A stretch of DNA of 34,278 bases from CAZLMF01 sp964560565 (lineage in GTDB: Bacteria; Bacillota; Clostridia; Oscillospirales; Ruminococcaceae): assembly GCA_964560565.1 (NCBI GenBank), contig CAZLMF010000006.1:1-34278 (forward strand). Direction: 5' to 3'. Position numbers and translations under genes: made by a program. This document shows positions 14,361 to 22,716 of this stretch, one piece after another; the stretch's first letter is position 1, and each line of letters opens with the position of its first letter. Under the pieces are notes generated by a model. The model was not told the DNA's origin and ran no database searches. It saw only the letters and a program-made list of their open reading frames with translations.

Positions 14361-15761
14361 TTATATGTTTTCTAACACTGAGTAGGTAATTTTGCCGGCT
14401 TCATTTCGTGGAATCTTGTCAATATATCTTGCTTGGAAAGAGGTATGAATTATTCCTGTTTTTTCTGATAGAAAGCTTGGTATAGTGGGCAAAAGAGCTT
14501 CATTACTTACATAGATTATCATCTTTTTGTCAGTACCTGTGCAAGCACATTCTGTCTTATACTCCCCTTGAATAAGGCGTTCACACTGGTCAAGGCTGAC
14601 ACGGTAGCCGAACAGCTTCAAAAAGCGCTTTTTGCGCCCGATTATGAAGTATATTCCGTCCTTATCACGCTTTGCCATGTCTCCTGTATGGGTTTCGCCA
14701 TGCCATTCATCGCCTTTAGTAAGGTCATCTCTGCAAAGTGCATAACCCATTGTGACATTAGGCCCACGGTAGCCCATTTCACCCTCTTTATCGTTACCGA
14801 CAATCTCGCTTTTATCATCGTCAATCAAGAAAAGCTCACCCTCAGGGATAGCATCTCCTATTGCGCCGACTTTTTCAAGGGCGAGTTCAGGTGGCAGAAA
14901 AGCCATTCGAGCTGTACATTCAGTTTGCCCGAAGGTGGGAATAAAGGACTTACCTGTGCGCTTTGCATACTCCGCAAATTCCACATATGTGCTTTCGGGT
15001 AGCTTTCCTCCCCCTTGGGTAAGTATGCGTAAATGCGGCCATTCCGACCTTGTAAAGCGCAGCTTTTGCAGCACCTCATAACTATAAGGCACACCTGTAA
15101 AGGCGGTGCACTTTTCTTGGGTGAAGAACTGCCAATACTCCTTTGACATGATACTATGAGCTGTTAAAAGGACAGTAGCGCCCCCGTATAGGTGGCTGCA
15201 AATCACGTTAAGCCCCATTGTATAATGCATAGGGAGGTCGGCAAGAGGTCTATCCTCGGTGGTAATTTTAAAAAAAGCAGCAACATTTCGTGCGTTAGCC
15301 TCAATGTTTTTGTAGCTGTGGCGCACAAGCTTTGGACTGCCTGTTGAGCCTGAGGTTGTAAGCAAAAGCGAAAGCTCCTCATAAATAGGATAAGGCTCAT
15401 TTTCTGTTTCGATTAGCGTGTAACCAAAAAGCTCAATCACTTTCTTGCCTGTAAGTTCATCGCTTACACTCGAGGGACACCATAAATATTTAGGCTTGTA
15501 AATGTCCATAAGTTCAGCTAAAAGTTTACGCTCCATGGAGCTTGGCAAAAGCAAGGGTACAACCCTGTTTTCAATAAAGGAGGTATATCCAACAAGTGCC
15601 CCCACTTTATTTTCGCACAGACAGAATACTATTGTTCGTTTTTGCAAGATTTGCTCAAACCGCAAAGCATATTCGCAAAGCTCCCCATAGGTAATCTTAT
15701 CACCGTTTGAGTCAATTGCAGCTAATGAGCTTGGTTGTTTTTTGTCAAGTTTCAGATACAT
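14361..15761 (-). CDS. Adenylate-forming (ANL superfamily) acid ligase
   Basis: ANL enzymes activate a carboxylic acid as acyl-AMP and pass it to a thiol. The 466 residues carry the core motifs: A3 TTSGSTGSPK (135-144), A5 FGQTE (277-281), A7 HTGD (358-361), hinge A8 GRKKRFLKLFGYRVS (375-389) and A10 PRNEAGK with catalytic Lys457. It is short for the family (commonly about 500-550). An ATG overlapping the upstream stop would add four residues, but GGAGG lies inside that extension and fits ATG 15759-15761. A free-standing carrier protein is encoded in the same operon, which suggests it loads that carrier, as DltA loads DltC. The acid is unknown. CoA as acceptor is possible. Confidence 0.88.
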   Translation of the reverse strand: MYLKLDKKQPSSLAAIDSNGDKITYGELCEYALRFEQILQKRTIVFCLCENKVGALVGYTSFIENRVVPLLLPSSMERKLLAELMDIYKPKYLWCPSSVSDELTGKKVIELFGYTLIETENEPYPIYEELSLLLTTSGSTGSPKLVRHSYKNIEANARNVAAFFKITTEDRPLADLPMHYTMGLNVICSHLYGGATVLLTAHSIMSKEYWQFFTQEKCTAFTGVPYSYEVLQKLRFTRSEWPHLRILTQGGGKLPESTYVEFAEYAKRTGKSFIPTFGQTECTARMAFLPPELALEKVGAIGDAIPEGELFLIDDDKSEIVGNDKEGEMGYRGPNVTMGYALCRDDLTKGDEWHGETHTGDMAKRDKDGIYFIIGRKKRFLKLFGYRVSLDQCERLIQGEYKTECACTGTDKKMIIYVSNEALLPTIPSFLSEKTGIIHTSFQARYIDKIPRNEAGKITYSVLENI

Positions 15762-15772
15762 ATTTGCCTCCA

Positions 15773-16504
15773 TTATAAAACTGTGCTTCCGTCAACACCT
15801 AAAATTTGCCCTGTAATATATTCAGATAAGTCCGACGCCAGAAAGACGCAAGCCTTTGCAATATCCTCGGAAGTGCCGAGCCTGCCCATCCCTATGCACT
15901 CGGTGCGCTCGGAAAAATGCTCGTTTAGCACTGCATTAAAGCGGTCTGTGCCCACCATTCCTGGGGAAACAGCATTAACCCTGATTTTATTGGGCGCAAG
16001 CTCCTTAGCGGCGGACTTAGTAGCCGAAATAATCGCACCCTTTGATGCAGAGTAGGATAGCTGCCCAGCAGCACCATTTACGCCAACAATACTTGCGATA
16101 TTGATTATACTTCCGGAATTTTGACGCACCATAATGCGTGATGCATACTGCATTAGCTCAATTGTAGCAAATACATTGACTTCAAACATTTTCCGCATGG
16201 TGTCTTTTGATACCATTGCAAGGAGTTCATAGGTGATTATTGCAGCATTATTGACAAGGACGTCAATTCGCCCCTGTTCCTTCTTAATGCGCATAATTAT
16301 GCCCTTTACAGCGGACGAGTCAGTTGCATCAAGCTCAGCGGGGATAATATTACTCCCTGAAGCCTTTGTCCATTCCTCTAAAGGCTCTAGCATAATATCC
16401 GCCGCATAGACAACTGCACCCTCCGATGCGAACATCTGCGCAATTTCCTTGCCGATTCCACGAGCTGCTCCTGTTACAAGGCAAACCTTATTTTCTAAAA
16501 GCAT
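15773..16504 (-). CDS. Short-chain dehydrogenase/reductase (FabG-like)
   Basis: The 243-residue Rossmann enzyme has the cofactor motif TGAARGIG (11-18), VLVNNAA (83-88) and the catalytic set Ser138, Tyr151 and Lys155 (YSASK), with VSPGMV after it and a GVDGSTVL C-terminus as in FabG-type reductases. It is encoded between an acyl carrier protein and an acid ligase, with 18 and 11 base spacings. That suggests it reduces a beta-keto group on a carrier-bound acyl chain, for example to a 3-hydroxyacyl group. A sugar substrate is possible but less favoured. The direction and substrate are inferred. Confidence 0.87.
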   Translation of the reverse strand: MLLENKVCLVTGAARGIGKEIAQMFASEGAVVYAADIMLEPLEEWTKASGSNIIPAELDATDSSAVKGIIMRIKKEQGRIDVLVNNAAIITYELLAMVSKDTMRKMFEVNVFATIELMQYASRIMVRQNSGSIINIASIVGVNGAAGQLSYSASKGAIISATKSAAKELAPNKIRVNAVSPGMVGTDRFNAVLNEHFSERTECIGMGRLGTSEDIAKACVFLASDLSEYITGQILGVDGSTVL

Positions 16505-16522
16505 TATTTTTACCTCTTATTA

Positions 16523-16765
16523 TTACGAGAAAGAAACACCGTATTTCTCTAAGATTTTGATGCCGTTTTCATAGGATTCATACTCAAGAATGTCCATTGT
16601 ATCGTACAGGACATCAAACTCCTCCTCAAGCTTTGATATAAGCGCCATATGGCGAAGGGAATCCCATTTGTCTATTTTTTCAAAGGTGAAGTTTTCGCCA
16701 AGCTCCGATGCGTCTACCTCGAAGGTTTCCACAAAAGCGTTTTTATATTTTTTGAGATTTTCCAT
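16523..16765 (-). CDS. Acyl carrier protein
   Basis: The 80-residue acidic helical protein has a carrier-protein core with the phosphopantetheine-attachment motif WDSLRHM, where Ser36 is the predicted attachment site. Downstream, LISKLEEEFDVLYD matches the second and third helices of ACP/DltC-type carriers. The GKVFE-like region and length are normal for a stand-alone carrier. It is encoded between the SDR gene and the acyltransferase gene, and with the ANL ligase these form an activate-load-modify-transfer set. It is unlikely to be the fatty-acid ACP because no other fatty-acid genes are present. Confidence 0.9.
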   Translation of the reverse strand: MENLKKYKNAFVETFEVDASELGENFTFEKIDKWDSLRHMALISKLEEEFDVLYDTMDILEYESYENGIKILEKYGVSFS

Positions 16766-16776
16766 TGTATGTCCCC

Positions 16777-17724
16777 CTATACTTTCTCAATCGGATAAAC
16801 ATCATATTTAACAGTTTCCCTAAATTCTGCCCATCTATCCTTTGTAATGCCAACATAAGTAAGATTATGAAACTTTCCGTTTTTATATATATGCTCCTTG
16901 AGAGTGCCCTCGACTTCGCTGCCATTGGCAATGTTAAAGCGAATCATTCCCTCGTTGCCCTCCATTATGCAGCCGTATAGTCGATGCAAATCAGTTTGGC
17001 TAAAGATATAATCGAATAAATTCCAGTGAATATAAAGCAGCATTTTGAGGTTTCGATACTGCGTTTCAGCTATAAAAACCCCAAGCTCGGCGTTTTTATT
17101 CTTGTGGTCAATTTCAAGTAAATAAATTGAGCCGATTGGTACATCGTCAACCCAGATAATCCAGCGAAGCTGCGTATCTGAGGTTTTTAGCTTCTCATAC
17201 CATTTGCGCTGCATTTCCATAGTAAGNNNNNNNNNNNNNNNNNNNNNNNNNNNNNNNNNNNNNNNNNNNNNNNNNNNNNNNNNNNNNNNNNNNNNNNNNN
17301 NNNNNNNNNNNNNNNNNNNNNNNNNNTTAATTTGAAGTTCTGTGTTGTCCTCCAAAGTCAAAAATCCAAAAGCAAAGCCCTTTTCAAGATAAACCTGAAG
17401 CTTATTTTCGGAGTTGCACTCAAAGATAACATATTTCAAATAGGTTTCCGATTCCTCACGCATATCAACAGCAACAACAAGGGACTTGCCGTGTATGCAG
17501 CGTATTAGAATGCTGTACTCATAAGGGTAACACTGTCTATAAAGTCCCCTCCAGGTGTTCTTGAAAGCTATAACCATTTCACCGTCATACAAAAATGGAG
17601 TTCTTACCCCACCTCTTGCCCAATCGGGGAAAGCATAGGTTCGGCTAAACCAACCTTTATCCTCCTGCAAGGTGCGTGTAATAACCCATTTGCAGCCGTC
17701 AATTTTAGATTTTTTTATTTGCAT
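16777..17724 (-). CDS. Degenerate RmlC-like cupin joined to GNAT acyltransferase (interrupted by gap)
   Basis: Residues 1-132 resemble dTDP-4-dehydrorhamnose 3,5-epimerase (RmlC): WFSRTYAF, TWRGLYRQ, VAVDMREESETY, ENKLQVYLEKGFAFGFLTL. Three conserved epimerase positions differ: the catalytic His of RGLH is Tyr62, the Lys before LVR is Ile72, and the His of GFAHGF is Phe119. The 100-N gap follows. The last ~150 residues are a RimJ/PseH-like GNAT domain (WIIWVDDVPIGSIYLLEID, AELGVFI, HRLYGCIMEGNEGMIRFNIANG). GNAT enzymes of this kind acylate amino groups of sugars. Frame continuity supports one fused protein, but the gap could hide a stop and start, giving two genes. RBS GGAGG is 7 bases before ATG. 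Confidence 0.72.
   Translation of the reverse strand: MQIKKSKIDGCKWVITRTLQEDKGWFSRTYAFPDWARGGVRTPFLYDGEMVIAFKNTWRGLYRQCYPYEYSILIRCIHGKSLVVAVDMREESETYLKYVIFECNSENKLQVYLEKGFAFGFLTLEDNTELQIXXXXXXXXXXXXXXXXXXXXXXXXXXXXXXXXXXLTMEMQRKWYEKLKTSDTQLRWIIWVDDVPIGSIYLLEIDHKNKNAELGVFIAETQYRNLKMLLYIHWNLFDYIFSQTDLHRLYGCIMEGNEGMIRFNIANGSEVEGTLKEHIYKNGKFHNLTYVGITKDRWAEFRETVKYDVYPIEKV
17227..17326. other. Assembly gap of 100 N
   Basis: Exactly 100 undetermined bases lie between the cupin-like and GNAT parts. A whole RmlC domain normally runs about 45 residues past the last visible cupin residue, and a GNAT domain starts about 35-45 residues before the first visible one. The real gap is therefore probably longer than 100 bases. 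Confidence 0.95.
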
Positions 17725-17747
17725 ATTGTTTCCTCCGTATTTCTACA

Positions 17748-18851
17748 TTAAATAAAGCTGTCGATTGAAGTTTTGCTGCTATTTTGCTTAATTTTAGTTT
17801 TATGTTGAAATCTAAATACTCTTAAGGGGAGCTTTAAAACCTTCTTGATAATATTCCAAGATACCTGTAAAAAGTTTCTGCCGCTGTAAACTTTCTTTAT
17901 CCACTTGCCTATCTTTTGGCGTAAAGCCTTGCGGTAGGCTTTCTTATCCTTACTGCTTTTGTAGATAGAGCGCATTACCCTAAAATGCATCAAGCAGGGA
18001 AGCTTGAAAAAGTGCATACAAGCAAGCAACCAAAATTCAAGTCGCTTTTCGGTGTAATCAAGCTCAACACCATAGTGTTTTCTAGCAAACTCCTCAAGCT
18101 GTTCAGTCCAGTTATACATTACATAGTACATATTCTGTCGCTTTGTAGTGGCATAATAGCTTGTACCTGAGGCTTTTATTATGCGCCTAGCAGCAATGTA
18201 GTTGTCAAAGCAGTAAATGTTGCCGTGGAGTGCAAGAAACAAGGATAGCTTGCGATCGCCTACAATCTTTAGGTTCGAGTAGATATCCAGCAACTCTGGG
18301 TCGTAGTCCGGGAAAAGGTTGCGGTACATCATAGTTGAGGTGTGCTTTGGTAAAAGCCAGCGCTGTGACTCTTTAGTAGTAAATTCCCTCCCAAAGAAAT
18401 AGGTTTTCTCAAAGGGGTTTCTAATAATCCTGTTATTTTGGTCAATTGTATACCAATTAGCTGCTACTGCAATATAATCAGGGTTATTCTCCAAAAAATC
18501 AACGGATTTTTTCATTCTGTCGCAGGTAATCCAATAGTCGTCACCCTCAAGGGTAGTCCTATATGTCCCCTTGCATGCGTCACGAATGTTTAGGTAGTTT
18601 TGCTTCATGCCTACATTCTTCTCATAAAGTATAGGCTTAATTATATCGGGGTATTTAGCTTGATACTCAAGGATTATCTCTCTTGTAGAGTCTTGTGAGC
18701 AGTCCTCGCCAATGATTATTTCGTATTCAAAGTCAACCTCTTGCATAAGCACACTCTCAAGTGCTCGTGCAATAAAGTCTTCGTGATTATATGCCGTCAT
18801 TCCGACGCTTACAAGTGGGCGGTGTGTTGTACTCACCGTGCTTAAATCCAT
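17748..18851 (-). CDS. GT2-family glycosyltransferase (paralogue A)
   Basis: The 367-residue protein is a GT-A glycosyltransferase. It has the N-terminal VSVGMTAYNHEDFIARALES, the nucleotide-binding EIIIGEDCSQDSTREI (45-60) and the metal-binding LEGDDYW (101-107). The C-terminal ~80 residues are Lys/Arg-rich and probably membrane-associated, with no long hydrophobic helix. It closely resembles the next gene upstream (18911-19915) over the first ~110 residues and in the ~200-235 region, so the two look like a duplicated pair. It would add one sugar of the operon's repeat unit on the cytoplasmic face. Donor and acceptor are unknown. Confidence 0.88.
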   Translation of the reverse strand: MDLSTVSTTHRPLVSVGMTAYNHEDFIARALESVLMQEVDFEYEIIIGEDCSQDSTREIILEYQAKYPDIIKPILYEKNVGMKQNYLNIRDACKGTYRTTLEGDDYWITCDRMKKSVDFLENNPDYIAVAANWYTIDQNNRIIRNPFEKTYFFGREFTTKESQRWLLPKHTSTMMYRNLFPDYDPELLDIYSNLKIVGDRKLSLFLALHGNIYCFDNYIAARRIIKASGTSYYATTKRQNMYYVMYNWTEQLEEFARKHYGVELDYTEKRLEFWLLACMHFFKLPCLMHFRVMRSIYKSSKDKKAYRKALRQKIGKWIKKVYSGRNFLQVSWNIIKKVLKLPLRVFRFQHKTKIKQNSSKTSIDSFI

Positions 18852-18910
18852 AGTATTACTCCTTTGTGTAAAAGACTTTTTATTTTAATTGCTGTATTTG
18901 CACCACAATT

Positions 18911-19915
18911 CTATGCTATTTGCGGTGCGTTGCGGTTTTTGCGGAAATTTAGCTTGCGTTTTAGAATTCTTATAGGTAAAAGGAAACATTTCTTTGCTAT
19001 ATGCAAACACAAACACAAACGGAGCTTGCCTTTTTGGTAGGTAACTGTTTGCCTATAAATCCGAAGATTTTCACCTGATGGATGACGCAGTAGCTCCACA
19101 AAAGCGTGGTAGCCAATATCAAGCAGCATATATCGGTAGGAAATATCTTTTCCGTAGCATTCCCTTGCAAAGCGAATTCGCTCGAATAACCAGTGGCAAT
19201 ATTTTAATGAGAGGTTGCTGTTATACGACCATGAGCTGAAGCTTGCACCATCTGTGACAAAGCGAAATGCGCTCATAGCCTCATTGCTGCAATAAACAGG
19301 CCCGTTTAGCGCAAGGGTTAGAGCAAGCTTAGCATCGCCCACGCTGTCGCAGTTTCTATAAAGCTCACGCTGTGCAGGGGTAAAATCTCTAAATATATTC
19401 CTAAAGACATAGGTGCCGGATTGCCCCGGCAACATGCCTTTTTCGGCGTGGGAAAGTGTGTATATTTCATCAGGGCAATGTGAAGCGTGGTATCTTGCTT
19501 TAGAAGGTTCGCCATTCTCATCGACAACATAGACTTTATGTGCATAGCCTATGTAAAGCTTATTACTCTCCAGAAAATCAATCTGCTTTTGCAGCTTATT
19601 TTCGTCAGTCCAGTAGTTGTCGCCGTCAAGGAACGCCATATAGCGGCCCTTGCAGGAAAAACGAACAGAGTCAGCGTTTGCATTCATGCCAAGGTTTTCG
19701 TCGTGTAAGATAAGCTTAATTCTATCAGGATAGGCAGCCGAAAAGTCCAATAGAATATTCCTTGTATTATCAGTGGAGCAATCCTCCCCGATAATAATTT
19801 CGTACTCAAAGTCCACCTTTTGCATTAAAATGCTGTTAAGCGCCTGCGCAATATATTTTTCGTGGTTGTAAGCAAGCACACCCACACTAAGCATTATTTC
19901 AGACTTTGCGCTCAT
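18911..19915 (-). CDS. GT2-family glycosyltransferase (paralogue B)
   Basis: This 334-residue GT-A enzyme has LSVGVLAYNHEKYIAQALNS, EIIIGEDCSTDNTRNI (39-54) and the metal site FLDGDNYW (95-102). It shares most of its first 80 residues and the pattern of the middle domain (VGDAKLALTLALNGPVYC) with paralogue A. The C-terminus is Arg/Lys-rich. The AAGGAGTGG ribosome binding site sits only 11 bases after the Wzt stop. The two paralogues probably form successive linkages in the same polymer. The sugars are not predictable from sequence. Confidence 0.88.
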   Translation of the reverse strand: MSAKSEIMLSVGVLAYNHEKYIAQALNSILMQKVDFEYEIIIGEDCSTDNTRNILLDFSAAYPDRIKLILHDENLGMNANADSVRFSCKGRYMAFLDGDNYWTDENKLQKQIDFLESNKLYIGYAHKVYVVDENGEPSKARYHASHCPDEIYTLSHAEKGMLPGQSGTYVFRNIFRDFTPAQRELYRNCDSVGDAKLALTLALNGPVYCSNEAMSAFRFVTDGASFSSWSYNSNLSLKYCHWLFERIRFARECYGKDISYRYMLLDIGYHAFVELLRHPSGENLRIYRQTVTYQKGKLRLCLCLHIAKKCFLLPIRILKRKLNFRKNRNAPQIA

Positions 19916-19926
19916 TATTCCACTCC

Positions 19927-20709
19927 TTATGCTTTGGCAATTCCTTTTTTTGCACGATAAGCATCCACAACCTCTTGTGCGTTCCCTGACATGACCATTT
20001 GACCGTGGTCAAGCCATAATACATGCTCACAAAGCTTAGTGATGCTTTGTGTCGAGTGGGAAACAAGCAGCAGGGTAGTGCCATTATCAAGCATTTGCGC
20101 CATTCGCTTGTTGCACTTTTCTTGGAAAGCTATATCGCCCACGGACAAAGTTTCATCAATGATTAGAATATCGGGTTGCACTATTGTTGCAACGGCAAAG
20201 CCAAGCCTTGCACGCATACCCGATGAGTAGTTCTTTATAGGCATATTCAAAAACTTGTGAATCTCAGCAAAGTCAACGATTTGGTCGAACCTTTCCGCTA
20301 TAAACTTCTTTGTATAGCCCATAATAGTGCCATTTAGAAATATATTTTCCCTTGCGGTAAGGTTTGGGTCCATGCCTGCCGAAAGCTCGATTATCGGCGC
20401 AATAGCGCCATTGGTTGTAACTGTGCCTTTATAAGGCGAAATAATACCGCATATAAGCTTTAGTAGAGTGGACTTGCCTGCGCCATTGTCGCCTATAATT
20501 CCCCAAGATTCACCGGGCTTGATTTGCAGTGTAACATCCTGCAAAGCAAGGAATTCCTCAAACATTAGCTTGCCCTTTATTAGCTTAATGCAGTACTCTT
20601 TTAAATTGTCGATTTTTTCGGATGCCATATTAAAACGCACAGTCGCATTTTGAACGTCAATTGCGTAATTATCTGGTTGAGTATTTTGCACTTTTCCCCC
20701 ACCAATCAT
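19927..20709 (-). CDS. Wzt/TagH-type polysaccharide export ABC ATPase
   Basis: This ATPase powers export of a lipid-linked polymer across the membrane. The 260 residues show Walker A GDNGAGKST (73-81), the export-family signature YSSGMRARLGFA (161-172), Walker B ILIIDE (181-186) with TLSVGD, and switch His218. There is no C-terminal carbohydrate-recognition domain of the kind found in long Wzt proteins (about 400+ residues), so it is more like short TagH- or KpsT-type subunits. Its ATG overlaps the permease TGA (ATGA), indicating translational coupling. A GTG 18 bases inside, after GGTGGGGG, is an alternative start. Confidence 0.93.
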   Translation of the reverse strand: MIGGGKVQNTQPDNYAIDVQNATVRFNMASEKIDNLKEYCIKLIKGKLMFEEFLALQDVTLQIKPGESWGIIGDNGAGKSTLLKLICGIISPYKGTVTTNGAIAPIIELSAGMDPNLTARENIFLNGTIMGYTKKFIAERFDQIVDFAEIHKFLNMPIKNYSSGMRARLGFAVATIVQPDILIIDETLSVGDIAFQEKCNKRMAQMLDNGTTLLLVSHSTQSITKLCEHVLWLDHGQMVMSGNAQEVVDAYRAKKGIAKA

Positions 20710-21485
20710 ATATAAAGTATAAACCTGTTTTCATTGCGCTTAAAGCGCCATATGCCGACAAACAGCATTACAACCGCAAAGATTAAGCCTTTAAGCAGAA
20801 GCATTGGATTTGTGCCAGCGCCGGTTAAAACAAAGTCACGAAACTGCGTGATGTAAATGTACATAGGGTTAAGCCTCGGTATCCAAATTTGAAGCATTTC
20901 AGGCAAGGCGGATAGGGGATAGAAAATAGGCGTCATATACATCCACGCAAGGGTGACAACACTCCAAATATTCCTAATATCACGGAAGAACACGCTTGCC
21001 TGCGCAAGGAAAAGCCCCAGTCCAATGCAGAAAATATAAAGCTCTGTTATAGGTATTATTATCAAAAGGGTGTAAAAGGTAAAATTAACGCCTGTGAAGA
21101 GAATAACAGCAATAAGCGCCCCCATAGCAAAGAGCAAATTTATCATCGAGCTTGTAACCGTTGAAATAGTAAAGATAAATCGAGGCACATATATTTTTTT
21201 TATGAGTGAGGCATTGCCAACGACAGAATTCATCGCAAGTGTGCTCGATTCACGCATAAACCCAAATAAAATGTTACCGATAAGGAGATATACAGGGAAA
21301 TTTTCAATATTGCGCTTAAACATTTTCGAGAACACAATGGTCATTATAATCATTGTGAGAAGGGGATTTAGCACGCTCCATATATAGCCTAAAAAGCTTC
21401 TGCGGTATTTAAGCTTTATATCCCTTTGAATGAGCAGTCCCAGAAAATCCTTGTACCTAATTAGCTCTTTTATATACTTAATCAT
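20706..21485 (-). CDS. Wzm/TagG-type polysaccharide export ABC permease
   Basis: The 259-residue ABC-2 membrane protein has the N-terminal amphipathic start RYKDFLGLLIQRDIKLKYRRSFLG typical of Wzm/TagG, then about six membrane helices. The ASVFFRDIRNIWSVV and MTPIFYPLSALPE segments before the last helices are also characteristic. It partners the ATPase with a 4-base overlap. Together they are expected to flip an undecaprenyl-linked glycopolymer. The gene starts directly at the stop of the TagF-like gene with no spacer. Confidence 0.93.
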   Translation of the reverse strand: MIKYIKELIRYKDFLGLLIQRDIKLKYRRSFLGYIWSVLNPLLTMIIMTIVFSKMFKRNIENFPVYLLIGNILFGFMRESSTLAMNSVVGNASLIKKIYVPRFIFTISTVTSSMINLLFAMGALIAVILFTGVNFTFYTLLIIIPITELYIFCIGLGLFLAQASVFFRDIRNIWSVVTLAWMYMTPIFYPLSALPEMLQIWIPRLNPMYIYITQFRDFVLTGAGTNPMLLLKGLIFAVVMLFVGIWRFKRNENRFILYI

Positions 21486-22691
21486 TTACACATCCTCGTT
21501 GCCCTTGCCCACATAATCAGCAATTTGCTCGTATGTCCTAAGGCAGTTTTTATTATCATATAGTTTGAAAAATCGCTCATGTCGCTTTAAATATTGCTCT
21601 TGCATAAAACAGCTGCTTTCAAACACCGCCAAAAGCTTTTCTGTAAGTGCGGCAGTGTCCTCACACACAGGTCCAAAGCCGTCATCCTCAAAGTCAAAGT
21701 AGCTCTTTTTCAGATGCTCACTGCGAAAATGCTCTCTATCAAACTGGTAGTAAAGCACAGGTCTTTTCATGTATGCAAAGTCAACTGAAATGCTGGAATA
21801 GTCAGTTATCATCACCGATGCATTTTCTATTTCCTTGGAAATATCGATTTTATCCCAGCTTGCTATGGTAATGCGTGGTGAGCATGATTTAAAGCTTGCG
21901 CCCAGCTTTTGCATATTCCTATGAGGACAAAACAAAACATTCATGTCATATTGGGTTAGCAGCTGCTCAAGCTTGCTAGAGATTAGCAAAGCACTCCACT
22001 GCTTGAAATATTCGGTCTGCTCAAACTCTTGAGATGAGCTTGCGGCACTATATATATAGTCACGCCAGGTTGGCACAATCAGAATTTTGCTTTTATCACG
22101 CACTGCGTCATGCAGTCTGTCAAAACGGCACATCCCTGTATAGCAAATTGAGTCTTCTGGGTAGCCGTAGCTGCTTTTTATGCTTAGATATTCGGGATAT
22201 GCACCGCACATAATAAGGCTTAGTCTTGCGTTTTTATAAAACAGATAGGGCAGTTCGCTTAAAACCACTCCATGCTGCAGGAAAACTCTTGTGTTCTTCC
22301 AAATTCCTCTGACCTCCAGCACATAGCATACTGCTGCATTGGGTTTTCCGCCCTTTTGAGTGCTGACATTCGCCCTTGCCGCTATATAGTATACCCAATG
22401 CTTAAAGCTACCGTAGGAAACGGTTTGCCCAAGCGTTGAAACCTTTTTATAATCCTTTGATTTCTTATTTATCGCATAAACTGCGTCAATATGAGGCTGT
22501 TGCTCGCGAAGATACTTAAAAAGCCAGTAAGCATTATCCCTTGCCTCATCTCGGTACTCGCAGAGCAGCCATATGTTTTTGCGTTTTAGGCTGTAAAGCT
22601 TGCCAATGGGAAATGCAATAAGGAATAGAAAAATATGCGCTATATCAAGCAAGCGAACACGCTTAAATCTTTTTGCTGTTTCATTCTTCAT
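21486..22691 (-). CDS. CDP-glycerol:glycerophosphotransferase-like (TagF/TagB family)
   Basis: Members of this family transfer glycerol-phosphate or ribitol-phosphate from a CDP-polyol in teichoic-acid-type polymers. The 401-residue protein has an N-terminal hydrophobic/amphipathic stretch (about 14-32) and the family motifs LQHG (138-141, His140), ILIVPTWRDY (203-212), FCPHRN (254-259) and ITDYSSISVDFAYMKRPVLYYQFD beginning near 295. These carry the catalytic histidines and the CDP-binding residues. Its presence means the polymer probably contains polyol phosphate. No CDP-glycerol synthase (TagD) or CDP-ribitol genes are nearby, so the donor must come from elsewhere or differ. Confidence 0.88.
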   Translation of the reverse strand: MKNETAKRFKRVRLLDIAHIFLFLIAFPIGKLYSLKRKNIWLLCEYRDEARDNAYWLFKYLREQQPHIDAVYAINKKSKDYKKVSTLGQTVSYGSFKHWVYYIAARANVSTQKGGKPNAAVCYVLEVRGIWKNTRVFLQHGVVLSELPYLFYKNARLSLIMCGAYPEYLSIKSSYGYPEDSICYTGMCRFDRLHDAVRDKSKILIVPTWRDYIYSAASSSQEFEQTEYFKQWSALLISSKLEQLLTQYDMNVLFCPHRNMQKLGASFKSCSPRITIASWDKIDISKEIENASVMITDYSSISVDFAYMKRPVLYYQFDREHFRSEHLKKSYFDFEDDGFGPVCEDTAALTEKLLAVFESSCFMQEQYLKRHERFFKLYDNKNCLRTYEQIADYVGKGNEDV

Positions 22692-22716
22692 AAGCGCAAT
22701 GCTCCCTTATAGTAAG

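Noticed and set aside
14568..15002. 144-codon + strand frame inside the ANL ligase gene
   Set aside because: The opposite strand carries clear ANL motifs throughout. No ribosome binding site or recognisable domain is seen on this strand.
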